The notes under the pieces are model-generated. The model was not told the origin of the DNA. It made no database searches and saw only the letters and a program-made list of their open reading frames with translations. This document shows positions 1 through 6,814 of a DNA stretch of 10,738 nt, piece by piece. This DNA comes from Verrucomicrobiaceae bacterium. Lineage in GTDB: Bacteria > Verrucomicrobiota > Verrucomicrobiae > Verrucomicrobiales > Akkermansiaceae. The DNA lies in assembly GCA_947372405.1 (NCBI GenBank), contig CANBTO010000128.1, forward strand, positions 1 to 10,738, given 5' to 3'. Every line of letters begins with the position of its first letter. Position 1 is the first letter of the stretch. The position numbers and the translations under genes were made by a program.

Positions 1-1649
1 CCCAGCCGGGTCTCCAGCGCCGGTGCATCCAGCAACTTCACCACCGCGTCCACTGGCGGCGATGGCCTCCGGCCCAGAGCGATGGCCGCGCGCTCCCGCA
101 CCACCGGCGACCAACTCGCCAGCCGCGCCAACAGTTCCGCCTCACTCAATTTGTCGTATTGGCTGAACTTGTCGCCTTGAGACCAACCGCTGCCATCGAG
201 GACGATTTGTTTCGCTTCGCTCGCGCTGAACAGAGGAAACTTGCCCGCGCGCTTGCCGGTGAGCCAGATCTTCTTGAGCGGCATCGCATAAGCTAACAGG
301 TAGGCGCCGGTGGAGTCCCAGTTTTCGGTCGAATCGCGGTCCGGCTGCGGTTGGCCCTGATGGGTGAAGTTGCCGTCCCACTGACGGGCGAGATCGAAAT
401 ACCACGCACCGAACTCGCTCATCCACGCGCCGGTAGCCTGCGGCCCGCCTTGAGCGACTCCCGGCATGGCCCAAAGGATATTCCAGAAATTTCCCGTGTG
501 GCCGCAGTCGCGTTCCGCACTGTGGGAGGCGAGGCTCATGCGGGAGAAATAGGCCGTGCCTTTGGCGTCGTCCAACAGGTTGAACAACACGGCGGCCATC
601 CCGTTTTTGCCATTGTCATCGTGCGACTGCATCCAGGGCGCGTGGTCGCCGTAAGGAATGCAACCCTTGCCGATGTAGAAGTGGAGCAACTTTGTGCTGC
701 GCTCAATGGCGAGGTCGATGGCGGGATCTTTCACTCCGGCCTCGCGGGCCAGCACGAGGGAAATCGTTAGAGGCAGTCCCGGCGCGTTCATCATCCCATA
801 GCCATAGAGCCGCCCGTCCGGCATCGCGAACTTGTGCCCCCACGATCCGACATTGCTCTGGCCCTTCGCGGCTTCCATTGCCAGGCGCCGCATACCCGGC
901 ACCACCGACTCGTCACCGGTCGCCATCTTGTATTCCGCCAGCAAGCTGATGACATAACCGTAATACCAGGTCTGCATGCCGTCGGCTGAAAAATCCGCCG
1001 CCCACATCGCCTCCTTCTTGACCAGTGGCAGGTATTTCGGATCGCCGCTGGCCAGCAAGGCGAGGGCGTTCAACGAACGGGATATCGGGTTGTTCTTATA
1101 AGTGGGACTGGCAATCCGCTTAGCCAGCGCCGCGCAACCCTGCTCGAGGATGCGCTTCGACTTCGGGCAATCATAAGGCGCGGTGGTGCTGTAGCTGCCG
1201 AGCACGGGCAATTTCACCACCACTTCCTCAGCCTTGCCGCCCCGCCACCGGGTCAGGGGTAGTTTTCCGCCCGCAGCTTCGGACTCGGCCAAGGTGAGGG
1301 CTTTGCCAAACTCGGTGCGCGGGTCGTATGAGAACGGCTTACCGCCGACGCCCAGAATCACGTCGCCATTTTGCAGGATGCCGTCGGCGGGCGAACCTTT
1401 CGCCACCTTGGTGACCGCGATCTGGCGCGCTTGGGATGTGGAAAACCCTTCGGCAAAGATCCAGCCACGGGCTCCGGTCGCGCCGAGAGTCCAGTCGTGG
1501 CTTGCTTCAGCCGGAATGACTCCGCCCTTGGTGAAATCGGGATTGATCGAAGGGGTCTTGGACTTGGCTGCAAAAGCAGGCGCGGCGGAGAGCATGACCA
1601 CGGCGAAAACCCGGGTGCCTAAAGCAGAAGCGATGAGTTTCAAGTTCAT
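1..1649 (-). CDS. Secreted PDZ-containing DUF6288-like protein (3' end cut by window edge)
   Basis: Open frame read on the minus strand from ATG at 1649-1647 to the left window edge with no stop: 549 codons plus 2 nt. Residues 1-28 form a signal peptide (basic start, hydrophobic core, AFA-A cleavage site). Residues about 60-150 look like a PDZ domain, with SPADGILQNGDVILGVGG at 86-103 being the typical PDZ ligand-groove pattern. Residues 160-460 are helical and rich in Trp, His and Gly; the blocks GDHAPWMQSHDDNGKNG (334-350) and RDCGHTGNFWN (380-390) resemble DUF6288 proteins as I recall them from Planctomycetes and Verrucomicrobia. Residues 500-528 look like a HEAT-type repeat (VVRERAAIALGRR). 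The biochemical role is unknown; an exported scaffold or enzyme acting in the envelope is plausible. It lies 86 bp downstream of the SGNH gene on the same strand and is probably cotranscribed. Gene reality is near certain; the family name is recalled, not searched. Confidence 0.88.
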   Translation of the reverse strand, partial: MNLKLIASALGTRVFAVVMLSAAPAFAAKSKTPSINPDFTKGGVIPAEASHDWTLGATGARGWIFAEGFSTSQARQIAVTKVAKGSPADGILQNGDVILGVGGKPFSYDPRTEFGKALTLAESEAAGGKLPLTRWRGGKAEEVVVKLPVLGSYSTTAPYDCPKSKRILEQGCAALAKRIASPTYKNNPISRSLNALALLASGDPKYLPLVKKEAMWAADFSADGMQTWYYGYVISLLAEYKMATGDESVVPGMRRLAMEAAKGQSNVGSWGHKFAMPDGRLYGYGMMNAPGLPLTISLVLAREAGVKDPAIDLAIERSTKLLHFYIGKGCIPYGDHAPWMQSHDDNGKNGMAAVLFNLLDDAKGTAYFSRMSLASHSAERDCGHTGNFWNILWAMPGVAQGGPQATGAWMSEFGAWYFDLARQWDGNFTHQGQPQPDRDSTENWDSTGAYLLAYAMPLKKIWLTGKRAGKFPLFSASEAKQIVLDGSGWSQGDKFSQYDKLSEAELLARLASWSPVVRERAAIALGRRPSPPVDAVVKLLDAPALETRL

Positions 1650-1705
1650 TCAGTGCGATCCATACAAGGCGCTGGAAATCCTCACAGGAAAAACTTCACG
1701 TCGCC

Positions 1706-1725
1706 GGGCCCGCAAGAGGCGGCCC
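1706..1725 (-). other. GC-rich hairpin between the SGNH and DUF6288-like genes
   Basis: In the transcript direction GGGCCGC, loop CTCTT, then GCGGGCCC can fold with one bulged base. A run of five T lies about 10 nt further downstream (GAAGTTTTTCC). That is too far from the stem for a good intrinsic terminator, so it may be an attenuator, an mRNA processing or stability element, or chance in GC-rich DNA. Confidence 0.25.
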
Positions 1726-1735
1726 CGTGGCTTCA

Positions 1736-2512
1736 TCAGGGTTGCGAGGGCGACTTCTGGCCGGAGGGAGTCCCGCCCGTCAGTTCCTTCACCTTTTCCT
1801 GGATGGCATCCGCCCAGATGTCAAAACCCTTGGATATGAGGTGGAGGGAATCCTTCATGACTTCCTTGCTGATGGTGCCGTCGGGCTCGATGAATTTGGC
1901 CCCGATGTCCATGTAGTGGACATTGCCGCCGGCAAACTTCGAGATGATCTGGTTGGTGGCGGCAATCAGATCCCGGCCGGGGTTGGGTTTTTCACCACGG
2001 GGGAAGATGCCCAAAAGCAGGATCTTGGCTTTCGGTTGTTTGGACTGGATCAAATCAAGGATCGCCTTGACGCCCGCAGCAGCATCCTCGGCTTTTGCGG
2101 TTTTGCCCCACAGGTTGTTGGTGCCGATCATGACCACGAAAAGTTTCGCCTCATATCCGTCCAACTCGCCGTTCTGAAGCCGCCAGAGGACGTTCTGCGT
2201 CCGGTCGCCGCCGATACCCATGTTGACGGCGTGGTAGGAACCCCAGTGCTTCGCCCAGGTTTCGTCCCCTCTCCATCGCGCGGTGATGGAGTCGCCGACG
2301 AAGGCGATGTCGATCTTGCCATCCATCTTCTTGATGTCGGCGGCGATTCGCGCGCAGTTGCCGCGCCACCATTTGTAGGGATCCGGCGAATCTTTTCCCG
2401 AATTCGTCTTCGCTTCGACGGGCGTGGTGCTCTCCAAATCGGCGGCGTGCGCGGTCCATGCCGTGAGAGCGGTGAGGATGAAAATCGAAAAACGTGCGCG
2501 GATAAGCTTCAT
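1736..2512 (-). CDS. Secreted SGNH/GDSL-type hydrolase (esterase or acetylhydrolase)
   Basis: 258 residues, ATG at 2512-2510, stop at 1738-1736. Residues 1-23 form a signal peptide (MKLIRAR basic start, hydrophobic core, AHA cleavage site), so the enzyme is exported. All SGNH blocks are present: block I FVGDSIT with nucleophile Ser75, block II Gly in GIGGD (99-103), block III GTNN (130-133) with Asn132, and block V DSLH with Asp221 and His224. Length and block spacing match the platelet-activating-factor acetylhydrolase-like / carbohydrate-esterase branch. The reaction is hydrolysis of an ester, often an O-acetyl group on a sugar or polysaccharide; the substrate cannot be told from sequence. 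It is the first gene of a minus-strand pair with the DUF6288-like protein and is divergent from the FAH-pqi operon. No Shine-Dalgarno sequence is seen before the ATG. Confidence 0.93.
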   Translation of the reverse strand: MKLIRARFSIFILTALTAWTAHAADLESTTPVEAKTNSGKDSPDPYKWWRGNCARIAADIKKMDGKIDIAFVGDSITARWRGDETWAKHWGSYHAVNMGIGGDRTQNVLWRLQNGELDGYEAKLFVVMIGTNNLWGKTAKAEDAAAGVKAILDLIQSKQPKAKILLLGIFPRGEKPNPGRDLIAATNQIISKFAGGNVHYMDIGAKFIEPDGTISKEVMKDSLHLISKGFDIWADAIQEKVKELTGGTPSGQKSPSQP

Positions 2513-2593
2513 CGTGGGTCGGTGGTGGTTGGTTTCAAATGCCGGAAAATCGTTTTGCTGCCCGTCGCGCCAGATACCCTCACCGACGATGGG

Positions 2594-2624
2594 ATTTTAT
2601 CAGATCCGGTTTCCAAATGTGAAA
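2594..2624 (-). promoter_or_regulatory. Weak candidate promoter for the SGNH gene
   Basis: On the minus strand the AT-rich TGATAAAAT (2602-2594) resembles an extended -10 element. TTTCAC (2624-2619) lies 17 bp upstream of the GATAAA hexamer but is a poor -35 match. It would give a leader of about 75-80 nt before the SGNH start. Confidence 0.25.
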
Positions 2625-2678
2625 CAAACTTGCGTCTTACGCCGGAGGCCACTGCGGGCTGGAGTTGCTCGACATCAC

Positions 2679-2693
2679 GAGGGGCAATCCCTC
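2679..2693. repeat. Small hairpin GAGGG-GCAAT-CCCTC
   Basis: A perfect 5-bp stem with a 5-nt loop, followed on the plus strand by ATTTTA. The shape is terminator-like, but there is no plus-strand gene just upstream to terminate and the stem is short. It may belong to the neighbouring inverted-repeat cluster. Confidence 0.3.
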
Positions 2694-2701
2694 ATTTTAC
2701 C

Positions 2702-2735
2702 AACAGAATGCCGAATGCTGCCCCGTGATTCTGTT
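2702..2735. repeat. Inverted repeat AACAGAAT / ATTCTGTT
   Basis: Perfect 8-bp arms at 2702-2709 and 2728-2735 with an 18-bp spacer. The spacing would fit a dimeric regulator binding two half-sites about 2.5 helical turns apart, centre to centre, or a cruciform or RNA stem. It lies between divergent genes and ends one base before the next inverted repeat. Confidence 0.5.
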
Positions 2736-2736
2736 C

Positions 2737-2766
2737 CAAGAGAAAAAATTTTCATGTTTTCTCTTG
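2737..2766. repeat. Perfect inverted repeat CAAGAGAAAA / TTTTCTCTTG
   Basis: Perfect 10-bp arms at 2737-2746 and 2757-2766 with a 10-bp spacer (AATTTTCATG). No T-run follows the right arm, which argues against a simple terminator, although A and T runs lie inside the arms. Its place between divergent promoters suggests an operator for a dimeric regulator; a two-way terminator or a structured RNA leader are alternatives. Confidence 0.6.
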
Positions 2767-2829
2767 CCTGCCAACCGCACCGGCACTACCCGTCCCGCGT
2801 CGCAAGACAAGGCGGTCCGACTGAGATGC

Positions 2830-2857
2830 CTCCAAGGTTATTGGGTTTTCCTTGGGG
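2830..2857. repeat. Inverted repeat CCAAGG / CCTTGG
   Basis: Arms at 2832-2837 and 2850-2855 with a 12-bp spacer. As RNA the stem extends to 8 pairs with one G-U pair (2830-2837 with 2850-2857). It lies about 95 bp upstream of the FAH start. Confidence 0.35.
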
Positions 2858-2902
2858 GATGATCGGTCGGGCCGCTTCTTTTTTGCCTCGAAGTCGGAGA
2901 AT

Positions 2903-2929
2903 GCCGGAATTTCGGATTTCAGATCCGGC
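2903..2929. repeat. Inverted repeat GCCGGA / TCCGGC near the FAH promoter
   Basis: Perfect 6-bp arms (2903-2908 and 2924-2929) with a 15-bp spacer. They flank the place where a -35 element would lie relative to the -10-like hexamer at 2939. A possible operator for the FAH-pqi operon; arms this short can arise by chance. Confidence 0.3.
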
Positions 2930-2938
2930 GGAATCAAG

Positions 2939-2950
2939 TAGAGTCGCCGC
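2939..2950 (+). promoter_or_regulatory. Candidate -10 element TAGAGT, leaderless start of the FAH-pqi operon
   Basis: TAGAGT (a TAnnnT hexamer) is followed by exactly 6 nt and then the ATG at 2951. A transcript starting 6-7 nt after the hexamer would begin at or next to the ATG, giving a leaderless mRNA. The -35 position (2916-2921, ATTTCA) is weak. The same TAnnnY-N6-ATG geometry occurs at 7412 and 10605. No Shine-Dalgarno sequence is evident. Confidence 0.45.
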
Positions 2951-3811
2951 ATGAAGCTGATCCGATTTGGTGATGAAGGCCGCGAGGAGCCGGGGATTCT
3001 ACTGGCGGACGGCCGCAGGGTGGATGCCAGCGGCGAGTTCAACGACTACGACGAGGGCTTTTTCGCATCGGGCGGACTTGAGGCGTTGGCGGAGTGGGTG
3101 GAGGACGGCTGCCATGGCGGCGGCGAGGTGGATCCAAGAGTCCGACTGGGGCCTCCGGTGAACCGGCCGTCGAAGCTGGTCTGCGTGGGAAAGAACTACC
3201 TCGATCACGCCAAAGAACTCGGCGAGGGCATTCCGACGGAACCGGCGCTCTTCATGAAGGCGACCAGCGCCTGGAGCGGGCCGAACGACGATGTGATCAT
3301 TCCGCGCGGATCGACGAAGATGGACTATGAGGTGGAGCTGGCGATCGTGATCGGCCGGACGGCATCGTATGTGGACGAGCGCGAATCGTTGGACTACGTC
3401 GCCGGCTACTCGACCTTCTGTGATTTTTCCGAGCGTGCGTTCCAGAAAGAAATGGGAGGTCAATGGACCAAGGGAAAAAGCGCCGACAGTTTCGCGCCAA
3501 TGGGGCCGTGGCTGGTGACGGCGGACGAGATCGACGATCCTCAGAAACTGCGTCTGTGGTGCAAGGTGAACAGCGAGCTGCGGCAGAACAGCTGGACGGG
3601 AGACATGTTGTTTTCCGTCAGGCAGCTGGTGGCTTACATCAGCCGTTTTATGACCTTGCTGCCCGGAGACGTGGTGGCCACCGGCACGCCCAGCGGCGTG
3701 GCGATGGGCATGTCCCCGCCGAAATACCTGCAGGCCGGGGATTTCGTGGAGTGCGGGGTGGAAGGTCTGGGAGAACTCGCTCAGCGGGTGGTGGCTTCAC
3801 GCACGACATGA
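2951..3811 (+). CDS. Fumarylacetoacetate hydrolase (FAH) family enzyme
   Basis: 286 residues, soluble, with no signal peptide. The family cleaves or hydrates C-C bonds in 2,4-dioxo acids (fumarylpyruvate, 2,4-diketo-3-deoxy sugar acids, oxaloacetate and similar) using Mg2+ or Mn2+. The N-terminal subdomain spans about 1-70. The catalytic FAH fold begins at LVCVGKNYLDHAKELG (76-91). The metal site is clear: DYEVELAIVIG with Glu127 and Glu129, then CDFSER with Asp158. The lysine-containing KGKSADSFAPMGPW (174-187) and GTPSGVAMGM (245-254) are conserved active-site loops. Length suits the ~280-residue bacterial FAHD / diketo-deoxy-sugar-acid hydrolase group; the exact substrate is open. Its stop overlaps the next start as ATGA, so it is translationally coupled to the pqi genes, an unexpected partner. 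Confidence 0.94.
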   Translation: MKLIRFGDEGREEPGILLADGRRVDASGEFNDYDEGFFASGGLEALAEWVEDGCHGGGEVDPRVRLGPPVNRPSKLVCVGKNYLDHAKELGEGIPTEPALFMKATSAWSGPNDDVIIPRGSTKMDYEVELAIVIGRTASYVDERESLDYVAGYSTFCDFSERAFQKEMGGQWTKGKSADSFAPMGPWLVTADEIDDPQKLRLWCKVNSELRQNSWTGDMLFSVRQLVAYISRFMTLLPGDVVATGTPSGVAMGMSPPKYLQAGDFVECGVEGLGELAQRVVASRTT

Positions 3812-4473
3812 AAAAGGGATTCACCAGAGCGTGGATGGCGTTGTCGCCGTGGCCGAAACCGCCCGGCGGGCCACGCTATTCGGCCTGCCATTTCTGCGAC
3901 ACGCTGCACGATTCGTTTCCGGTGGCGGAAGGCACGGCGGCCCGCTGCGCCCGCTGCGGCGGGGTGCTCTATCAGAACCGGCCCGCCTCGCTGGTGCGAG
4001 CCACGGCGTTTTCGCTGGCCGCACTGATCCTGATGGTGCCGGTGCATGTGTTCCCCTTCCTGACGATGGATGCAGCCTCGATGCGGCGTCACCTGACGCT
4101 CGCCGGATCCGCCATCGCCTTGTTCAAAGAAGGCGCGCCGATCCTCGGCTGCGCGATCATCCTGTTCACGATGATCGCACCGGTGGTGCTGACCGGCGGG
4201 ATGGTCTATGTTTGCGGACCGCTGCTTGCCGGCAGGAAGGCTCCGGGCGCGATGCATGCGGCCAAGTGGATGTACCGCAGCGAGCCATGGAACATGGTGG
4301 AGGTTTTCCTGTTAGGCGTGCTGGTCAGCCTGCTGAAACTCGCGAAAGTGGCGGATGTGTATTTTGACTTGGGCTTCTGGGCCTTCGCCGGAGTGATGCT
4401 GTGCACGGCGGGTGCGGTGGCGGGCATCGACCGCGAGGAACTTTGGGATCGCCTGGAGGTGGCCGGAACATGA
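3808..4473 (+). CDS. pqiA: PqiA-family inner-membrane protein, first half-size module
   Basis: 221 residues. I chose the ATG at 3808 because it overlaps the FAH stop as ATGA; an upstream extension of this frame to 3463 would run inside the FAH gene. Cys27-x2-Cys30 and Cys47-x2-Cys50 form a cytoplasmic zinc-ribbon-like pair. Hydrophobic segments at about 62-84, 112-138, 160-180 and 186-206 are four likely membrane spans. The signature WNMVEVFLLGVLVSLLKL (161-178) is the PqiA/LetA family motif. E. coli PqiA and LetA have two such modules in one chain of roughly 420 residues; here each module is its own protein, this and the next gene. PqiA proteins are thought to feed or receive lipid-like cargo for the MCE-protein tunnel made by PqiB. 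Confidence 0.93.
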   Translation: MKKGFTRAWMALSPWPKPPGGPRYSACHFCDTLHDSFPVAEGTAARCARCGGVLYQNRPASLVRATAFSLAALILMVPVHVFPFLTMDAASMRRHLTLAGSAIALFKEGAPILGCAIILFTMIAPVVLTGGMVYVCGPLLAGRKAPGAMHAAKWMYRSEPWNMVEVFLLGVLVSLLKLAKVADVYFDLGFWAFAGVMLCTAGAVAGIDREELWDRLEVAGT

Positions 4474-5123
4474 AGCCGCCGTTCGTGAAAGCGGCCGAAC
4501 AAGGTCTGGCGGGATGCCACACCTGCGGCCGTGTGTCACCGGTTTCGGAAGGACAATGTCCTCGTTGCGGCACGCGGCTTCATCTGCGCAAGGAGGGGAG
4601 CGTCCAGAACACCGTGGCGCTGATGGCGGCGGCGGCGGCGCTCTACATTCCGTCGCACCTGCTGCCAATCATGACGGTGGTGGAAGTGGGCGAGGTGACG
4701 CACAATACGATCATCGGTGGCATGATGAGGTTCTGGAACACGGGGGCCTATCCGATCGCGATCGTGATTTTCACGGCGTCCATCCTGATTCCGTTTCTGA
4801 AAATCGTCTCCCTGAGCTGGCTTTGTGCCGCCGCCACCGGGCGCGTGCATCCCTCTCCAACCATGTTGGGCAGACTCTACTGGTTCACCGAAATCCTCGG
4901 CCGCTGGTCGATGGTGGACATTTTCGTAGTCGGCATTCTGGTATCGTTGGTCCGGCTTGGAAACTACATGACGATCACGCCCGGGCCGGGAGCGCTTGCA
5001 TTCGCGGGCGTGGTCATGCTTACGATGTTCGCGGCGATGAGCTTCGAGCCCCGCCTTTTGTGGGACCGCCTGGACGAGATCCCCGCCGCACCTGAACCTA
5101 ACCCCACCCGAACCGAATCTTGA
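4470..5123 (+). CDS. pqiA: PqiA-family inner-membrane protein, second half-size module
   Basis: 217 residues, starting at ATG 4470, which overlaps the stop of the first PqiA gene (ATGA). Cys16-x2-Cys19 and Cys30-x2-Cys33 give a second zinc-ribbon-like pair. Likely membrane spans lie at about 48-70, 92-120, 148-166 and 173-192. GRWSMVDIFVVGILVSLVRL (144-163) is the family signature. Similar in size and plan to the upstream gene but clearly diverged, so the pair probably stands for the N- and C-terminal halves of a classical two-module PqiA and likely assembles as a heterodimer (inference). The stop overlaps the TTG start of the PqiB-type gene. Confidence 0.93.
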   Translation: MKPPFVKAAEQGLAGCHTCGRVSPVSEGQCPRCGTRLHLRKEGSVQNTVALMAAAAALYIPSHLLPIMTVVEVGEVTHNTIIGGMMRFWNTGAYPIAIVIFTASILIPFLKIVSLSWLCAAATGRVHPSPTMLGRLYWFTEILGRWSMVDIFVVGILVSLVRLGNYMTITPGPGALAFAGVVMLTMFAAMSFEPRLLWDRLDEIPAAPEPNPTRTES

Positions 5124-6799
5124 GCGAGAACCCGAAGCCATCACCCGCCGCAGCCAGCCCCGAGGTGCGCACCGCGCAGCGCTGGAACATCGTATGGGTG
5201 GTTCCCGTTGTGGCACTCTTGTTAGGTGCTTGGCTGCTCTACCACAATTTCGCCGCCCAGGGCCCCGTCGCGCACGTGCGTTTCGACACGGCGGACGGCA
5301 TATTTTCCGGCAAGACCGAGGTGCGCTGCCGCTCGGTGACCGTCGGCGTCGTGAAAGACGTTAAACTGGCCGAAGATTTGAAATCGGTGCTCACCTATCT
5401 TGAATTCGACTCGGACTCGAAGGGGCTGCTGCGCCAGGGCACCCGATTCTGGGTGGTAAAACCCCGACTTTCGGTCACCGAGTTTTCAGGAGCCGAAACC
5501 CTGCTTGCCGGAGCCTACATCGAGCTCGATCCCGGGCCACCCGGCACCGAACCATGCATGGACTACGCTGGGCTCGAAACTCCTCCAGTCACGAACAGCG
5601 GCGTGCCTGGACGAAGGCTCTCACTGACTGCCGATGAGGCGGGCTCGCTCTCGGTGGGCGCTCCGATCTACTACCGGGGCTTCGAAGTCGGCCGTATCGA
5701 AGGAAGGACACTGGCCAAAGACGGAATGAAAGTGACTTACGCCGCCTTCGTCCGTCAGGAATACACCCACCTCGTGACGAAAAACAGCCGCTTCTGGAAC
5801 ACCAGCGGCATCGACATCAGTGCGGGCGCGGATGGCTTGAAACTGCGCACACCCTCGTTTCAGGCGATGGTATCAGGTGGAGTAACCTTCGGGTTGATCG
5901 AGAATGAAGTCCCGGGAAACCCTGTGCCTGACGGAACCAGCTTCACCCTCTATCGGGACGAGGACACGGCCCGGCACTCCAGCTTCAACCCCACGATGAA
6001 ATTCCTTCTGCTCTTCGACCAGACCGTTCGCGGCCTGACCGAAAAGGCTCCTGTCGAGTACCGCGGCATCACGATCGGGCGCGTGGCGGACATTTCATTC
6101 GATCTCGCCCCAAGCAACAGTGACTCGCGGATTCCAGTGCTCATCGAAGTCGATCCAGGCCTCATGCTCCCGGAAAGCGCCCGGCAGGAATCGAAACCGG
6201 ATGCGGAGTTTCTCAGAAAAGAGGTCGCCAAAGGACTTCGGGCGGCCCTCAAGACCGGCAGCCTGATCACCGGCGCCTTGTTCGTGGATCTCGACTACTA
6301 CGATGACGCCGCTCCTGCCGAACTCGGGAAATCCGGCGATTACGTCACCGTGCCGACCATCCCCTCCGGTTTCGCACAGCTTGAGGCGAAGCTCACCGCC
6401 ATTCTGGACAAGGTGCAAGCACTGCCGATCGACAAGGCCATGGCTGACATCACGGCAGCCGCACAGGAGGCGAAAACCACCATCGCCGCGTCCCGTTCAA
6501 CGCTCAAGGAAATCGAAGCCACTGCGGCAGCGGCGCGCAAAACCCTCGAGGATCCCGAGTTCCGCGGACTTCCAGCGGATCTTCGCAAGGCTGTCGGCGA
6601 GCTCCAGAAATCCGTGGCAAGCGTGGGCCCCGATGGAGCCGTGCAAGGCGACCTGCTGCGCACCCTCGACGAACTGCGCGCCACGCTGCGTTCGCTCAAG
6701 ACGATGTCCAACACTATTGACGAAAAACCGAATTCGCTGCTCTTCGGCAAAGATGCGTCCGGCAATTCCACCCCCAAGGCACCGCGCGGCGGCCGCTGA
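5120..6799 (+). CDS. pqiB: PqiB-type MCE-domain protein, periplasm-spanning lipid tunnel subunit
   Basis: 559 residues, close to E. coli PqiB. One N-terminal membrane anchor (about 22-42) precedes three MCE domains at about 47-138, 165-260 and 293-393, each with the pattern of an extended strand followed by V/G-rich turns (for example YYRGFEVGRIEG at 184-195 and EYRGITIGRVADI at 313-325). A long C-terminal helical region (about 418-535) is predicted coiled coil, ending in the conserved PNSLLFG (537-543). In PqiB, stacked hexameric MCE rings plus the coiled coil form a tunnel from inner to outer membrane. The start is taken as TTG at 5120: it overlaps the previous stop (TTGA), and no ATG or GTG lies before the membrane anchor except a GTG at codon 16. 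A tail rich in Pro, Arg and Gly ends the protein. Confidence 0.94.
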   Translation: MSENPKPSPAAASPEVRTAQRWNIVWVVPVVALLLGAWLLYHNFAAQGPVAHVRFDTADGIFSGKTEVRCRSVTVGVVKDVKLAEDLKSVLTYLEFDSDSKGLLRQGTRFWVVKPRLSVTEFSGAETLLAGAYIELDPGPPGTEPCMDYAGLETPPVTNSGVPGRRLSLTADEAGSLSVGAPIYYRGFEVGRIEGRTLAKDGMKVTYAAFVRQEYTHLVTKNSRFWNTSGIDISAGADGLKLRTPSFQAMVSGGVTFGLIENEVPGNPVPDGTSFTLYRDEDTARHSSFNPTMKFLLLFDQTVRGLTEKAPVEYRGITIGRVADISFDLAPSNSDSRIPVLIEVDPGLMLPESARQESKPDAEFLRKEVAKGLRAALKTGSLITGALFVDLDYYDDAAPAELGKSGDYVTVPTIPSGFAQLEAKLTAILDKVQALPIDKAMADITAAAQEAKTTIAASRSTLKEIEATAAAARKTLEDPEFRGLPADLRKAVGELQKSVASVGPDGAVQGDLLRTLDELRATLRSLKTMSNTIDEKPNSLLFGKDASGNSTPKAPRGGR

Positions 6800-6814
6800 T
6801 TTCCTCCGATTCCC

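Larger units (their letters stand above)
2513..2950. other. Divergent intergenic region with several inverted repeats
   Basis: 438 bp lie between the starts of the minus-strand SGNH gene and the plus-strand FAH gene. No convincing gene is present: the frames that cross it have no recognisable protein pattern. It is visibly richer in A and T than its neighbours, as expected for a promoter region. It holds a small hairpin (2679-2693), two adjacent inverted repeats (2702-2735 and 2737-2766), an inverted repeat CCAAGG/CCTTGG (2832-2855), a GCCGGA/TCCGGC inverted repeat (2903-2929) and candidate promoters toward both genes. Confidence 0.7.

Noticed and set aside
1706..1725. Intrinsic terminator after the SGNH gene
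   Set aside because: The stem has a bulge and the T-run is about 10 nt away, so it is listed only as a hairpin, not a terminator.
1727..2728. Long plus-strand open frame of 333 codons
   Set aside because: It lies opposite the SGNH gene, which has a signal peptide and all catalytic blocks; the plus-strand translation shows no family pattern. High GC content leaves antisense frames open.
2424..2954. Possible small gene in the divergent intergenic region
   Set aside because: The frame shows no domain, signal or coding bias, crosses AT-rich promoter-like DNA and runs into the FAH start.
3463..3807. Upstream extension of the first PqiA frame
   Set aside because: This part overlaps the FAH coding region in another frame and has low-complexity Arg/Gly-rich sequence; PqiA homology begins after the ATG at 3808.
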